This document shows positions 29,323 to 38,292 of a stretch of DNA of 64,000 bases, in pieces. Under the pieces are notes generated by a model. It saw only the letters and a program-made list of their open reading frames with translations, had not been told where the DNA came from and searched no databases. The first letter of the stretch is position 1. Each line of letters begins with the position of its first letter. This DNA comes from Rhodobacter flavimaris (GTDB lineage: Bacteria > Pseudomonadota > Alphaproteobacteria > Rhodobacterales > Rhodobacteraceae), in NCBI RefSeq assembly GCF_021378075.1, contig NZ_JAJUOS010000004.1, forward strand, positions 186,001 to 250,000, written 5' to 3'. Both the position numbers and the translations under genes were made by a program.

Positions 29323-29778
29323 ATGCGCGTCGATTACGATCAGCTCGAACAACAGATAGCCGCCCTCAGCCATGGCGAGACCGACGAGGTCGCGCTGATG
29401 GCGACCTTGGCCTGTGAGATCCACCACGCCGATGATCGCTTCGACTGGACCGGATTTTACCGTGTCACGGCGCCGGAACTCCTCAAGATCGGTCCATACC
29501 AGGGCGGGCACGGCTGCCTGGTCATCCCCTTCTCGAAAGGCGTCTGCGGCGCCGCGGCGCGCACGCGTGAAACCCAACTTGTGCCCGATGTCGAGGCTTT
29601 CCCCGGCCATATCGCTTGCTCCTCCGCGACCCGGTCCGAGATTGTCCTGCCGGTCTTCGGCAAGGGCGGGCGGCTGATCGGCGTACTCGATATCGACAGC
29701 AACCAGCCCGAAGCCTTCACGACCAAGGATGCCGAGCGCCTCGAACGGATCCTCGCCGCCACCTTTGCAACGATTTGA
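29323..29778 (+). CDS. Free methionine-(R)-sulfoxide reductase (GAF domain)
   Basis: A 151-residue single GAF domain. The three fRMsr cysteines are present with the expected spacing: Cys65 in HGCLVIPFSKG, Cys75 in KGVCGAAA and Cys99 in FPGHIACSS (E. coli fRMsr uses Cys84, 94 and 118, the same 10 and 24 intervals). It reduces free Met-(R)-sulfoxide with thioredoxin as electron donor. The GPYQG motif and SEIVLPVF support this over a signalling GAF domain. LysE-type exporter and RluA genes follow in the same direction. Confidence 0.9.
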   Translation: MRVDYDQLEQQIAALSHGETDEVALMATLACEIHHADDRFDWTGFYRVTAPELLKIGPYQGGHGCLVIPFSKGVCGAAARTRETQLVPDVEAFPGHIACSSATRSEIVLPVFGKGGRLIGVLDIDSNQPEAFTTKDAERLERILAATFATI

Positions 29779-29844
29779 AAAATCCCGCGTGACGGCGCCG
29801 CGGCGCTGATCTAGCGTGCCCCAAAGCAAAGCCCGGAGCGCGCT

Positions 29845-30471
29845 ATGTGGGATACGTTTATGGCCTTCCCGGCCGGAACCTTGGCGGCCTTCATGGTGGG
29901 CGCGCTGGTGCTGAACTTCACCCCTGGATCGGATGTGCTTTTTGCCACCGCCTCGGGCATTCAGGGCGGGCCCAAGGCGGGCGCGGCGGCGGGTCTTGGC
30001 GTCGGTATCGGGGGCATCGCCCATGTGCTGGCCACGGCTTTCGGGCTGGGAGCGCTGGTCGCGGCGCATCCTGGTGTGCTTGATATCGTGCGCTGGTTCG
30101 GCGCGGGTTACCTGCTGTGGGTCGCGTGGCGCTGCTGGCGCGCGCCCGCGCCCTCGACCAGCTCGGTGCAGGGCGCGTTGCTGCCCTCGGTGGCGTTCCG
30201 ACGCGCGATCATCACCAACCTGCTCAACCCCAAGGTCATGCTGTTCATGCTGGCCTACCTGCCGCAATTCACCAGCCCCTCGGTTGGCCCGATCTGGCAG
30301 CAGATCCTGATCCTCGGCACCCTCGTGATGACCACCGGCACCATCGTCACGGCGGGCTACGGGGCGACCGCAGGCTGGCTTGGGGCGCGGCTCGCGCAGC
30401 GGATGGGGGTGCTTAACCGTGTCGCGGCGGTCATGTTCGGGGGCCTTGCCGCCAAACTCGTCCTCGACTGA
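29845..30471 (+). CDS. LysE/RhtB-family amino-acid exporter
   Basis: A 208-residue inner-membrane protein with about six hydrophobic segments. The family motif NFTPGSDVLFATASGIQGGPKAG lies in the first loop, and FRRAIITNLLNPKVMLFMLAYLPQF follows later. Family members export amino acids or related compounds, but the substrate cannot be predicted. The gene lies between the fRMsr and pseudouridine synthase genes in the same direction, 37 bases before the latter. Confidence 0.88.
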   Translation: MWDTFMAFPAGTLAAFMVGALVLNFTPGSDVLFATASGIQGGPKAGAAAGLGVGIGGIAHVLATAFGLGALVAAHPGVLDIVRWFGAGYLLWVAWRCWRAPAPSTSSVQGALLPSVAFRRAIITNLLNPKVMLFMLAYLPQFTSPSVGPIWQQILILGTLVMTTGTIVTAGYGATAGWLGARLAQRMGVLNRVAAVMFGGLAAKLVLD

Positions 30472-30508
30472 GCTTGATTTCGCCGCCCCGCCGGGCCATC
30501 TCCGCACG

Positions 30509-31162
30509 ATGAGCGATTTCGTCTATACCCCGACCGCCGAGCAGCCCCGCGTGCTCCACGCCGATCACGAGATCCTGGTGGTTGACAAGCCCGCGGGCCT
30601 TCTGTCTGTGCCGGGCAAGGGCGAGGACCGCGCCGATTGCCTGATCAATCGCCTGCGCGCGGCCTTCCCCACGATCTTGCTGGTGCACCGGCTGGATATG
30701 GATACCTCGGGGGTGATGATCTTTGGCCTGACGCCCCATGCGCAGCGCCACCTCGGTCTGCAATTCGAGAACCGTCAGACGAAGAAGCACTACCTCGCGC
30801 GGCTCTGGGGGCATCTGGAGCCGAAAGAGGGCACCGTCGATCTGCCGCTGATTGTCGATTGGCCGAACCGCCCCAAGCAGCATGTGAACCATGAAACCGG
30901 CAAGCCCGCTCAGACCGGCTGGCGCGTGTTGCGGCATGATCCCGATGGCACGACGCGCGTGCGCCTCAACCCGCTGACCGGGCGCAGCCATCAGCTGCGT
31001 GTGCATATGATGGAGCTTGGCCACCCGATCCTCGGCGATCCGCTTTACGCCGAAGGCGCCGCACGGGATTTCCCGCGCCTTATGCTGCACGCCGAGAGCC
31101 TGCGCATCCGCCACCCCGACGGCGGCAAACACATGACCTTTACCGCTCCCTGCCCGTTCTAA
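30509..31162 (+). CDS. RluA-family pseudouridine synthase
   Basis: A 217-residue enzyme with the RluA catalytic motif LVHRLDMDTSGVMIFG, in which the second Asp after HRL is the nucleophile in the family. LARLWGH and LTGRSHQLRVHMMELGHPILGDPLY complete the core. No S4 RNA-binding domain is present and the length matches RluA, which modifies 23S rRNA U746 and tRNA U32, but short RluA-like paralogues exist. The ATG at 30509 begins the conserved part. It is convergent with the saccharopine-dehydrogenase-like gene, with a 3-base gap. Confidence 0.88.
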   Translation: MSDFVYTPTAEQPRVLHADHEILVVDKPAGLLSVPGKGEDRADCLINRLRAAFPTILLVHRLDMDTSGVMIFGLTPHAQRHLGLQFENRQTKKHYLARLWGHLEPKEGTVDLPLIVDWPNRPKQHVNHETGKPAQTGWRVLRHDPDGTTRVRLNPLTGRSHQLRVHMMELGHPILGDPLYAEGAARDFPRLMLHAESLRIRHPDGGKHMTFTAPCPF

Positions 31163-31165
31163 GCG

Positions 31166-32308
31166 TCAGGCCAGATGGTCGATCCGGGCAAGGTATTGCA
31201 CCTGGCTTTCGAGCGCCTTGAGCCAGCCCTTGACCAGCTTGGGGTCGTGCGGTGCTGAGTGCACGCCCACGGGGATGTCGTGTGTCAGGATGGATTCAAC
31301 CGCCAGCGAAACGGTCCCCGACACCAGCCGCGCCATGGCCGAGCCGCGCGCATCGCCCTGCGCATCCAGCACCCAGCTTTGATGCCAGACCGCTCGCCCT
31401 TCATGCTTCGCCTCAAGCGAGACAACCAGCACCACGCGGTCGGGCTCATCCTTCAGATAGGGGTTCTCTCGCCAGAGCGTGTCGGCAAGATCGGCAAGGC
31501 GCTCCTCGGCCTCAGGGCCATCGCGTTCGAGCGCGGCGAACACCGGCGCCCAGGCATCGGACCAGCCCAGAAGGCGGATCGTGCCGCGCACGAAATCCTC
31601 GATCCGCCAGGACGGATCGAAGCGGTATTCCTCGATGAAGGGCAAGCTGTCGCGGTTCGGGTAGACCTCGAAGGTCTCGGGGTGCGGCAGGGGCGCGTCG
31701 AAGCGCGAGACCGCCTCCCACGGGTGACGCACCTTAAGTTCGGTGAAATGCCGGATCGAGCGTGCGGGCGTGCGCAGCGCGCGCAACACGCCAAGCGGCG
31801 ACCAGCTGAACTTGTAGCGAAATGCGTTCGGGTGGGCGGGGATGCCGCCACAATAGCTGTGAAACGACAGGGTATTGCCCGCCGCCACCTTCCCCGAGAC
31901 GCGGTAGCCCGCCACAAGATCATGCGCCATCAGGTGGTCGATGCCGGGGTCAAGCCCGACCTCGGCCAGGATCGCCACGCCTGCCTCGCGCGCGGGGCCA
32001 TCCAGATCGCGCAACGGCTGCGACAGGTAAGATGAGCAGGCGAAATGCGCCCCTCGGCGCAGCGCGATCTGCGCCAGATCGCCATGCAGGTCGGGCGGCA
32101 GCATCGAGACGATCACCTCGCCCGGCTGCACGGTGGCCTCAAGCGCCTGTTGCGAGAAGCCGCTGATCTGCGCCTCGCGCCCGGCCAGAAGCGCATAGGC
32201 GGCGGGTTCGTCGATGGTCCAGACCGTCACCGCGTGCCCGACGTCGATCAGGCGCCGCAGGCCCGGCCCCGAACTCAGACCCGTTCCGCACCAGTGAATA
32301 CGCCCCAT
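31166..32308 (-). CDS. Saccharopine dehydrogenase-like protein
   Basis: A 380-residue protein of the saccharopine-dehydrogenase superfamily. The N-terminal dinucleotide fold is partly degenerate (IHWCGTGLSSGPGLRRLI), followed by VIVSMLPPDLHGDLAQIAL, EVGLDPGIDHLMAHDL and SFHSYCGGIPAHPNAFRYKFSWSP, hallmarks of saccharopine reductase-type enzymes. It probably catalyses an NAD(P)-linked step on a lysine-type substrate, but bacterial members have varied roles. GAGGGG precedes the start. The WGR gene ends 9 bases upstream on the same strand. Confidence 0.85.
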   Translation of the reverse strand: MGRIHWCGTGLSSGPGLRRLIDVGHAVTVWTIDEPAAYALLAGREAQISGFSQQALEATVQPGEVIVSMLPPDLHGDLAQIALRRGAHFACSSYLSQPLRDLDGPAREAGVAILAEVGLDPGIDHLMAHDLVAGYRVSGKVAAGNTLSFHSYCGGIPAHPNAFRYKFSWSPLGVLRALRTPARSIRHFTELKVRHPWEAVSRFDAPLPHPETFEVYPNRDSLPFIEEYRFDPSWRIEDFVRGTIRLLGWSDAWAPVFAALERDGPEAEERLADLADTLWRENPYLKDEPDRVVLVVSLEAKHEGRAVWHQSWVLDAQGDARGSAMARLVSGTVSLAVESILTHDIPVGVHSAPHDPKLVKGWLKALESQVQYLARIDHLA

Positions 32309-32317
32309 CGCAGCCCC

Positions 32318-32557
32318 TCAGCCTTGCGCGGCGCGGCGTTCGGTCAGCCGATAGCCGCGCCGGATCGCGCGTCCGCGCCAGCGGTCGGCGGCCTGAGCAG
32401 CCTCGCGCAGGTTGGAAAACCAGTTCACCCGCATCCCCGCGCGGCGCCCCTGGCGGCCCCATTCGCGCAGCACCGAATATTCGCCAAAGAGATTGTCGGC
32501 GATTTCGACGCGGTAGAAGGCGCGAGCGGTGGGGCGGTGCAGCAGAAGGCTGAGCAT
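32318..32557 (-). CDS. Stand-alone WGR-domain protein
   Basis: A 79-residue protein consisting of one WGR domain: ARAFYRVEIADNLFGEYSVLRE, then WGRQGRRAG and REAAQAADRW. WGR domains bind nucleic acids in eukaryotic PARPs and occur in bacterial proteins, often alone. There is no catalytic domain. The neighbour downstream is the saccharopine-dehydrogenase-like gene, and the pair is probably co-transcribed. The function is unknown. Confidence 0.85.
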   Translation of the reverse strand: MLSLLLHRPTARAFYRVEIADNLFGEYSVLREWGRQGRRAGMRVNWFSNLREAAQAADRWRGRAIRRGYRLTERRAAQG

Positions 32558-32624
32558 GGCGGGGCCTTGGGTTGGTCTTGTCCCTTCAGGGAATCAGAAC
32601 CGAGCGGCTGATGCCAGCGCAAAA

Positions 32625-33329
32625 TCACTCCCACCGGACCTCGCCCAGGAAGATGTAGCCCGCGCCGTAGATCGTCTTGATCAGGCGCGGGTTCTTGGGG
32701 TCTTCGCCCAGCTTGGTGCGCAGCCGCGAGATGCGCACGTCCATCGCGCGATCAAAGCTTTCGCCTGCCACGCCGCCAAGATGTTCTTGCATCTGCGCGC
32801 GGGTCAGCAGCCGGTTGGGGCTGTCGAGGAACAGCCGTAACACCTCGCCCTCGGCATGGGAAAAGGGGGTCTCGCGTCCTTCGGTATCGACCAGAACGTA
32901 ACGATCGAAATGGGCGCGCCAGCCCGCGAAATGCGCGATCTGGGCGCTTGCGCTGGCCTCGGTGCGGGACTTGCGCAGGCGGGCGCGGATGCGCGCCACA
33001 ACCTCGGCCGGGTCGAAGGGCTTGATGATGTAATCGTCGGCGCCAAGCTCCAGCCCGGTCACCCGGTCCTGCACCTGCGCGCGCCCCGAGATGATGATGA
33101 TCGCCGCCCCGGATTCGAGCGCGAGCCGATGCACCAGCGCCAGTCCGTCGCGGTCGGGCAGGCCGAGATCCACGAGGCAGACATCGAAGGCCGTGCGCTT
33201 CAGGGCCGCCTCGAACTCGGTCGCGCGGGAATAGGAGGTGGTGCGAAACCCGGCCTCTTCGAGCGTATCGGCGAGCATCCGGCGGATCTCGGGTTCATCG
33301 TCGAGGATGGCGACATGCGGGGCGGTCAT
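32625..33329 (-). CDS. OmpR-family response regulator
   Basis: A 234-residue regulator. The receiver domain (1-120) has the acidic pair DDEPEIRR, phospho-acceptor Asp54 in VCLVDLGLPDRDG and Lys in YIIKPFDPAEV. The winged-helix DNA-binding domain (about 135-234) has SHAEGEVLRLFLDSPNRLLTRAQM and DVRISRLRTKLGEDPKNPRLIKTI. It overlaps the end of the hybrid kinase gene by ATGA, so the two are translationally coupled and almost certainly a cognate pair. The divergent transporter/CoA-ligase operon is the obvious target candidate. Confidence 0.93.
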   Translation of the reverse strand: MTAPHVAILDDEPEIRRMLADTLEEAGFRTTSYSRATEFEAALKRTAFDVCLVDLGLPDRDGLALVHRLALESGAAIIIISGRAQVQDRVTGLELGADDYIIKPFDPAEVVARIRARLRKSRTEASASAQIAHFAGWRAHFDRYVLVDTEGRETPFSHAEGEVLRLFLDSPNRLLTRAQMQEHLGGVAGESFDRAMDVRISRLRTKLGEDPKNPRLIKTIYGAGYIFLGEVRWE

Positions 33330-35233
33330 CGGCGGGCTCCGGCAAGTGTGGCGGCAAGGGTAGCCGCGTTGAAGGGTTTTTGCAGCACCGGGCAGGGAGC
33401 GGAGGCGCGCAGCGCATCGCCCGGCGGCAGCGAGGTCATCAGCACGACGGGCAGACGTTCGGCAATGCGGTTGGCAAGGTCCACGCCGGTGCCATCTCCG
33501 GGCAGCTGGATATCCGACAGAACCAAGCCGATATCGGGCAACGCCAACAGCGCCTCGGCCTCGGCGACGCTGCCGGCCTCGATCACCGTGTGATCCATGC
33601 CGCGCAGCATTTCGCGGGTATGGGCGCGGATTTCCTCGTTGTCCTCGACCAGCAGAACCAGCATCGGCGCGGTCTCGGCCTGGGCAGGGCGCAGCGGCAG
33701 GCGCAGCGCCACGAGCGCGCCTTCGGGGGTGTTTTCCAGACGCACGGTGCCGCCCGCAAGCTTGGTCTGGTCATAGACCATCGACAGCCCGAGCCCCGAG
33801 CCCTCGCCGCCCTTGGTGGTGAAGAAGGGATCGAGCGCGCGGCTCAGCGCCTCTTCCGAGAAGCCGGGGCCAGTGTCGCTGACCGAGATCTCGACCCAGG
33901 TGTCGCGCACCGGATGCACCTCGACCCGGATCGTGCCGCCCTGCGGCCCCATCGCATCGCGGGCATTCAGAAGCAGGTTCAACACGCTGTCCTGCAGTTG
34001 ACCGGGGTCGAGCAGAACCGGCCCCTCGATCCCGCCGACGAAGGTTTCCAGTTGCACCGCGTCGCCAAGGGTCGGGCGGGCCATCGCGGCGATATCCTCG
34101 ATCATCGGGCGCAGTTCGACCGCCTGGGGGCGCAGCTCGCGCTTGCCCGAGATCGCGGCGATCCGGTCGAGCAGGGCGCCACCCCGGCGCGCTGCCGCGA
34201 GCGTCGCACGCACGGCCCCTTGCGCATCGGGCGACAGGCCGGGCATCCGCTCAAGTCGCCCCTGAAGACCCAGGATGATCGTCAAAAGGTTGGCGAAATC
34301 ATGCGCCAGCCCCGAGGTCAGCTGTGCCGCCAGCTCGCGCTTGGAGGATTGCGCCAGCGCCGCGCGGGCCTGCGTTTCATGCGTTACGTCGGTCGAAAGG
34401 ATATAGACGCCCTTCACCTGTCCCGAGGCCGCGCGGTCGGGGGTCAGCGCGATGCGGATGCGCCGCCCCGAGGGTTCGTGCGTGATCTCAAGCACATTGC
34501 CCTGACCGGCCAGCGCCTTGACGAAACCGGGCTCGATCCGCGCGAAAGTATCCAGCCCCAGAACGTCATTGGCGTGTTTGCCCACCGGATCGTCGAGCGA
34601 TCCGGGCATCACCGCCGTCAGCCGCCGGTTCGAGAAGGTATAGATGAAGTCCCGCCCCATATGCGCGATATGGGCGGGCATCATCTCGGTCACCTGCCGG
34701 GTGCGCGCCTCGATCGCAGTCAGCTCACGCTGCGCTTCTTCCAGCGCGGCGTTGGTGGCCGCCAGCGCGCGGTTCGCGCCCGCCAGCCGCTCGGCATTTT
34801 CCAGCACCTGCTCGGACAGCTCGGCCGAGTGCGCTCGCAGCAGGGCCTCCTGGCGCTTGATCTCGGTAATGTCGGTATAGACGGTGACCCAGCCGCCCTG
34901 CGGCAGGGGCGCGCCCTCGACCGCGATGGTGCGGCCGTTGGTGCGGGTGCGCTCAAGGTAATGCGGCTGAAAGGCGCGGGCCTGCTCGACGCGCACATGC
35001 ACCGCTTCCTCGATGTCGTTGACAGGGCCGTATTCGCCGCGCAGCACCAGCAGGCGGATCGTATCCTCGAACGAGGTGCCGACGCGGGTGAATTCGTCCG
35101 GCAGGTCGAACATGCGCTGATACTGGCGGTTCGAGACGGCCAGCCGCAGGTCGCTGTCGAAGATCGACAGGGCCTGCCCGATCAGGTTCAGCCCCGCCTG
35201 TGTCAGACGCTCGCGTGGGTCTTCTGCGCTCAT
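33326..35233 (-). CDS. Soluble PAS hybrid histidine kinase with receiver domain
   Basis: A 635-residue kinase without membrane segments. Order: PAS-like domain (about 12-125, opening QALSIFDSDLRLAVSNRQYQ), coiled coil (128-185), second PAS (187-285), HisKA with His311 in LTSGLAHDFANLLT, HATPase with Asn423 in LLLNARDAM and the G boxes SDTGPGF and GSGLGLSM, and a receiver domain (524-635) with Asp574 in VLSDIQLPGDG. The lack of membrane anchors implies a cytosolic signal, for example an acyl-CoA or redox cue. I start at 35233 because GGGGAGGAA lies just before that ATG, not before the two upstream ATGs. It is divergent from the acyl-CoA synthetase gene across 193 bases. Confidence 0.92.
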   Translation of the reverse strand: MSAEDPRERLTQAGLNLIGQALSIFDSDLRLAVSNRQYQRMFDLPDEFTRVGTSFEDTIRLLVLRGEYGPVNDIEEAVHVRVEQARAFQPHYLERTRTNGRTIAVEGAPLPQGGWVTVYTDITEIKRQEALLRAHSAELSEQVLENAERLAGANRALAATNAALEEAQRELTAIEARTRQVTEMMPAHIAHMGRDFIYTFSNRRLTAVMPGSLDDPVGKHANDVLGLDTFARIEPGFVKALAGQGNVLEITHEPSGRRIRIALTPDRAASGQVKGVYILSTDVTHETQARAALAQSSKRELAAQLTSGLAHDFANLLTIILGLQGRLERMPGLSPDAQGAVRATLAAARRGGALLDRIAAISGKRELRPQAVELRPMIEDIAAMARPTLGDAVQLETFVGGIEGPVLLDPGQLQDSVLNLLLNARDAMGPQGGTIRVEVHPVRDTWVEISVSDTGPGFSEEALSRALDPFFTTKGGEGSGLGLSMVYDQTKLAGGTVRLENTPEGALVALRLPLRPAQAETAPMLVLLVEDNEEIRAHTREMLRGMDHTVIEAGSVAEAEALLALPDIGLVLSDIQLPGDGTGVDLANRIAERLPVVLMTSLPPGDALRASAPCPVLQKPFNAATLAATLAGARR

Positions 35234-35426
35234 CGGTTCCTCCCCGCTCATCGCTAACATTCCGGGGGGGAATGAAAAAGGGGCCTGTTGCTCCGGTAAG
35301 AATTCGTTAGATTCGGGTAAAAATCAGGAAAACTTTGACCGCGAGGGTGACGCTGTGCCGCTATGGGGCGCAGGAGGAATCGCCCCTGCGGCGAGAACGC
35401 CGGGTAACCGGCGCGAGGGAGGAACA

Positions 35427-37394
35427 ATGGCTGACGCAGTTGCGGCAGAGGGATCTGCGCATTCGATTCCTGCGCTCTTGGCGCGGAACGTGCAGCGATA
35501 CGGCGGTTATCCCGCCTATCGTGAAAAAGAATTCGGCATCTGGCAGAGCTGGACCTGGGCGCAGGCTTCCGAGGAAATCCGCGCCATGGCGATGGGCTTC
35601 CTGAGCCTTGGCGTCAATCGTGGCGACCACATCGCCATCATCGGGCGCAACCGCCCGGCGCATTACTGGGCGATGGTCGCGGCGCAGATGTGCGGCGCTG
35701 TGCCGGTGCCGCTCTATCAGGATGCCGTGGCCGAAGAGATGGCCTATGTGCTGGGCCATTGCGGTGCGCGCTTCGTCGTCTGCGGCGATCAGGAACAGGT
35801 CGACAAGGTCGTCGAGATCGAAGACCAGATCCACTCGATCCAGCATGTCATGTATACCGACAAGCGCGGTATGCGGAAATACGACCATAGCCGTATGAAC
35901 GCGCTGGGCGATGTCGTGGCCGAGGGCCGCGCGGGCCACTACCGCTACGAGGAAGAGCTAAACCGCCGCATCGCCGAGCTGACCTACGACTCGACCTGCG
36001 TGATGCTTTATACCTCGGGCACCACCGGAAAGCCCAAGGGCGTGGTGCTCTCGAACCGCAACATCATCGAGACGGCCAAGAACTCTTGCGCCTTCGACAA
36101 GCTGACCCGGAACGAGGAAGTCCTGGCCTACCTGCCGATGGCTTGGGTCGGCGACTTCATCTTCTCGGTCGGGCAGGCCTATTGGGCGGGTTTCACTGTG
36201 AACTGCCCCGAGAACGCCTCGACCATGATGACCGACCTGCGCGAGATCGGGCCGACCTATTTCTTCGCCCCGCCGCGCGTGTTCGAAGGTCAGCTGACCA
36301 ACGTCATGATCCGTATGGAAGACGCGGGCAAGTTCAAGAAATGGCTGTTTGACCGCTACATGGCGCTGGCGCGCAAGGTGGGTCCGGCGATCCTGGACGG
36401 CAAGCCCGTGAGCGGCGCGGAGCGTCTGGGCTATGCGCTTGGCAACCTCTTCATCTACGGCCCGCTGAAGAACACACTTGGCTTCACGAATATCCGCGTG
36501 GGCTATACTGCGGGCGAGGCCATCGGCCCCGAGATCTTCGATTTCTACCGCTCGCTGGGGATCAACCTCAAGCAGCTCTATGGCCAGACCGAGGCCAGCG
36601 TTTTCATCACCCAGCAGCCCGATGGCGAAGTGCGCTCCGATACGGTCGGCGTGCCCTCGCCCGGCGTCGAGGTGAAGATCGGCGACAACGGGGAGGTGTT
36701 CTACCGCAGCCCCGGTACCTTCGTCGAATATTACAACAACCCCGATAGCACCGCCTCGACGAAAGATCCCGAGGGCTGGGTGGCAACGGGGGACGCAGGC
36801 TTCTTCGAGGAAGGCTCGGGCCACCTGCGTATCATCGACCGCGCCAAGGACGTGGGAAAGATGGCCGACGGGCGGCTGTTCGCACCCAAATACGTTGAAA
36901 ACAAGCTGAAGTTCTACCCCAACATCCTCGAGGCTGTCGTCTTTGGCGCGGGCAAGGACCGCTGCACGGCCTTCATCAACATCGACCTGAACGCGGTCGG
37001 CAACTGGGCCGAGCGCAACAACATCGCCTATGCCTCGTATCAGGAACTGGCAGGTCACCCGAAGGTCTATGAGATGATCAAGAGTCATGTGAACGAGGTA
37101 AACGCCTCGGTCGCGCTCGATCCGATGCTGTCGGGCTGCCAGATTCACCGCTTCCTGATCCTGCACAAGGAACTGGATGCCGACGATGGCGAGATGACCC
37201 GGACCCGCAAGGTGCGCCGCAATATCGTGGCCGAGAAATTCGCCGACCTTATCGAGGCGCTCTATGACGGACGCACCAGCGTCTACACCGAGACCGAGGT
37301 CACCTACGAGGATGGCCGCAAGGGCGCGATCAAGGCGACGCTGAGCATCGCCGATGCCGATGTCGCCCCCGAACAGAGGATGGCCGCGGAATGA
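35427..37394 (+). CDS. Long-chain acyl-CoA synthetase-type AMP-binding enzyme
   Basis: A 655-residue adenylate-forming ligase that would convert a carboxylic acid to its CoA thioester with ATP. The P-loop is MLYTSGTTGKPKGVVLSNRN near residue 195, followed by YGQTEASVF and GWVATGDAGFFEEGSGHLRIIDRAKDV. A TRTRKVRRN block near the C-terminus is typical of the family. Size and style match long-chain fatty-acid or aryl-type CoA ligases found inside LIV-type transporter operons. GAGGGAGGAACA precedes the ATG. Its stop overlaps the ATPase gene by ATGA, so activation and transport are coupled. The substrate is unknown. Confidence 0.93.
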   Translation: MADAVAAEGSAHSIPALLARNVQRYGGYPAYREKEFGIWQSWTWAQASEEIRAMAMGFLSLGVNRGDHIAIIGRNRPAHYWAMVAAQMCGAVPVPLYQDAVAEEMAYVLGHCGARFVVCGDQEQVDKVVEIEDQIHSIQHVMYTDKRGMRKYDHSRMNALGDVVAEGRAGHYRYEEELNRRIAELTYDSTCVMLYTSGTTGKPKGVVLSNRNIIETAKNSCAFDKLTRNEEVLAYLPMAWVGDFIFSVGQAYWAGFTVNCPENASTMMTDLREIGPTYFFAPPRVFEGQLTNVMIRMEDAGKFKKWLFDRYMALARKVGPAILDGKPVSGAERLGYALGNLFIYGPLKNTLGFTNIRVGYTAGEAIGPEIFDFYRSLGINLKQLYGQTEASVFITQQPDGEVRSDTVGVPSPGVEVKIGDNGEVFYRSPGTFVEYYNNPDSTASTKDPEGWVATGDAGFFEEGSGHLRIIDRAKDVGKMADGRLFAPKYVENKLKFYPNILEAVVFGAGKDRCTAFINIDLNAVGNWAERNNIAYASYQELAGHPKVYEMIKSHVNEVNASVALDPMLSGCQIHRFLILHKELDADDGEMTRTRKVRRNIVAEKFADLIEALYDGRTSVYTETEVTYEDGRKGAIKATLSIADADVAPEQRMAAE

Positions 37395-38209
37395 ACGACA
37401 TGAGCGACGGTTACATCACCGCAGACGGCCGCCAGATCGGTGGCGTTCTGATGGAGCTGAAGAACATCACCCTGAAGTTCGGCGGCGTCACGGCAATCAG
37501 CGATATCTCGTTCGACATCCGTCAGGGCGAGATCCGCGCGATCATCGGCCCCAACGGGGCGGGCAAGTCCTCGATGCTGAACGTCATCTCGGGCTTCTAC
37601 ATCCCGACCGAGGGCGAGGTCTGGTTCAAGGGCTACAAGCGCGGGCCGATGCGCCCCTACCAGGTCGCCCAGTTGGGCATCGCGCGTACCTTCCAGAACA
37701 TCGCGCTGTTCGACGGCATGTCGGTGCTGGACAACATCATGACCGGGCGCCTGACCCTGATGAAATCGGGTCTGCTGAGCCAGGCGATGTGGTGGGGCAG
37801 TGCCTCGAAGGAAGAGGACGAGCACCGCGAGAAGGTCGAGAAGATCATCGACTTCCTTGAGATCCAGCCGATCCGCAAGACGCCCGTGGGCCGACTGCCC
37901 TATGGTTTGAAGAAGCGGGTGGAACTGGCGCGCGCGCTGGCCGCCGAGCCCAAGATCCTGCTTCTGGACGAACCGATGGCTGGCATGAACGTCGAGGAAA
38001 AAGAGGATATGTGCCGCTTCATCCTCGATGTGAACGACGAGTTCGGCACCACCATCGTGCTGATCGAGCATGACATGGGCGTCGTGATGGACCTGTCCGA
38101 CCGCGTGGTCGTCATGGATTACGGCCGCAAGATCGGCGATGGCCCGCCCGATGAGGTGCGCAACAACCAGGACGTCATCGACGCCTATCTGGGGGTGGCC
38201 CATGACTGA
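37391..38209 (+). CDS. LIV-type ABC transporter ATPase (LivG-like)
   Basis: A 272-residue ATPase. Walker A is IGPNGAGKSSMLNV, the signature-like LPYGLKKRVELARALA replaces a canonical LSGGQ, and Walker B is ILLLDEPMAGMN followed by TTIVLIEHDMGVVMDLSDRVVVMDYGRK. LivG-type proteins pair with LivF to drive the two permeases. It overlaps the acyl-CoA synthetase gene by ATGA. In these operons the signature deviates from LSGGQ as here. Confidence 0.93.
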   Translation: MNDMSDGYITADGRQIGGVLMELKNITLKFGGVTAISDISFDIRQGEIRAIIGPNGAGKSSMLNVISGFYIPTEGEVWFKGYKRGPMRPYQVAQLGIARTFQNIALFDGMSVLDNIMTGRLTLMKSGLLSQAMWWGSASKEEDEHREKVEKIIDFLEIQPIRKTPVGRLPYGLKKRVELARALAAEPKILLLDEPMAGMNVEEKEDMCRFILDVNDEFGTTIVLIEHDMGVVMDLSDRVVVMDYGRKIGDGPPDEVRNNQDVIDAYLGVAHD

Positions 38210-38292
38210 GCTTCGGGGCCGCGAAACGCCTATGCACACGCCCTGCATCCTTGATGCAGACATCCTGCAGACGACGCCGACGGGAGGGCACC

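Noticed and set aside
35380-35426. Possible riboswitch-like folding in the GC-rich leader of the acyl-CoA synthetase gene
   Set aside because: Only short self-complementary pieces (around GCGGCGAGAACGCCG) are visible; no known aptamer motif.
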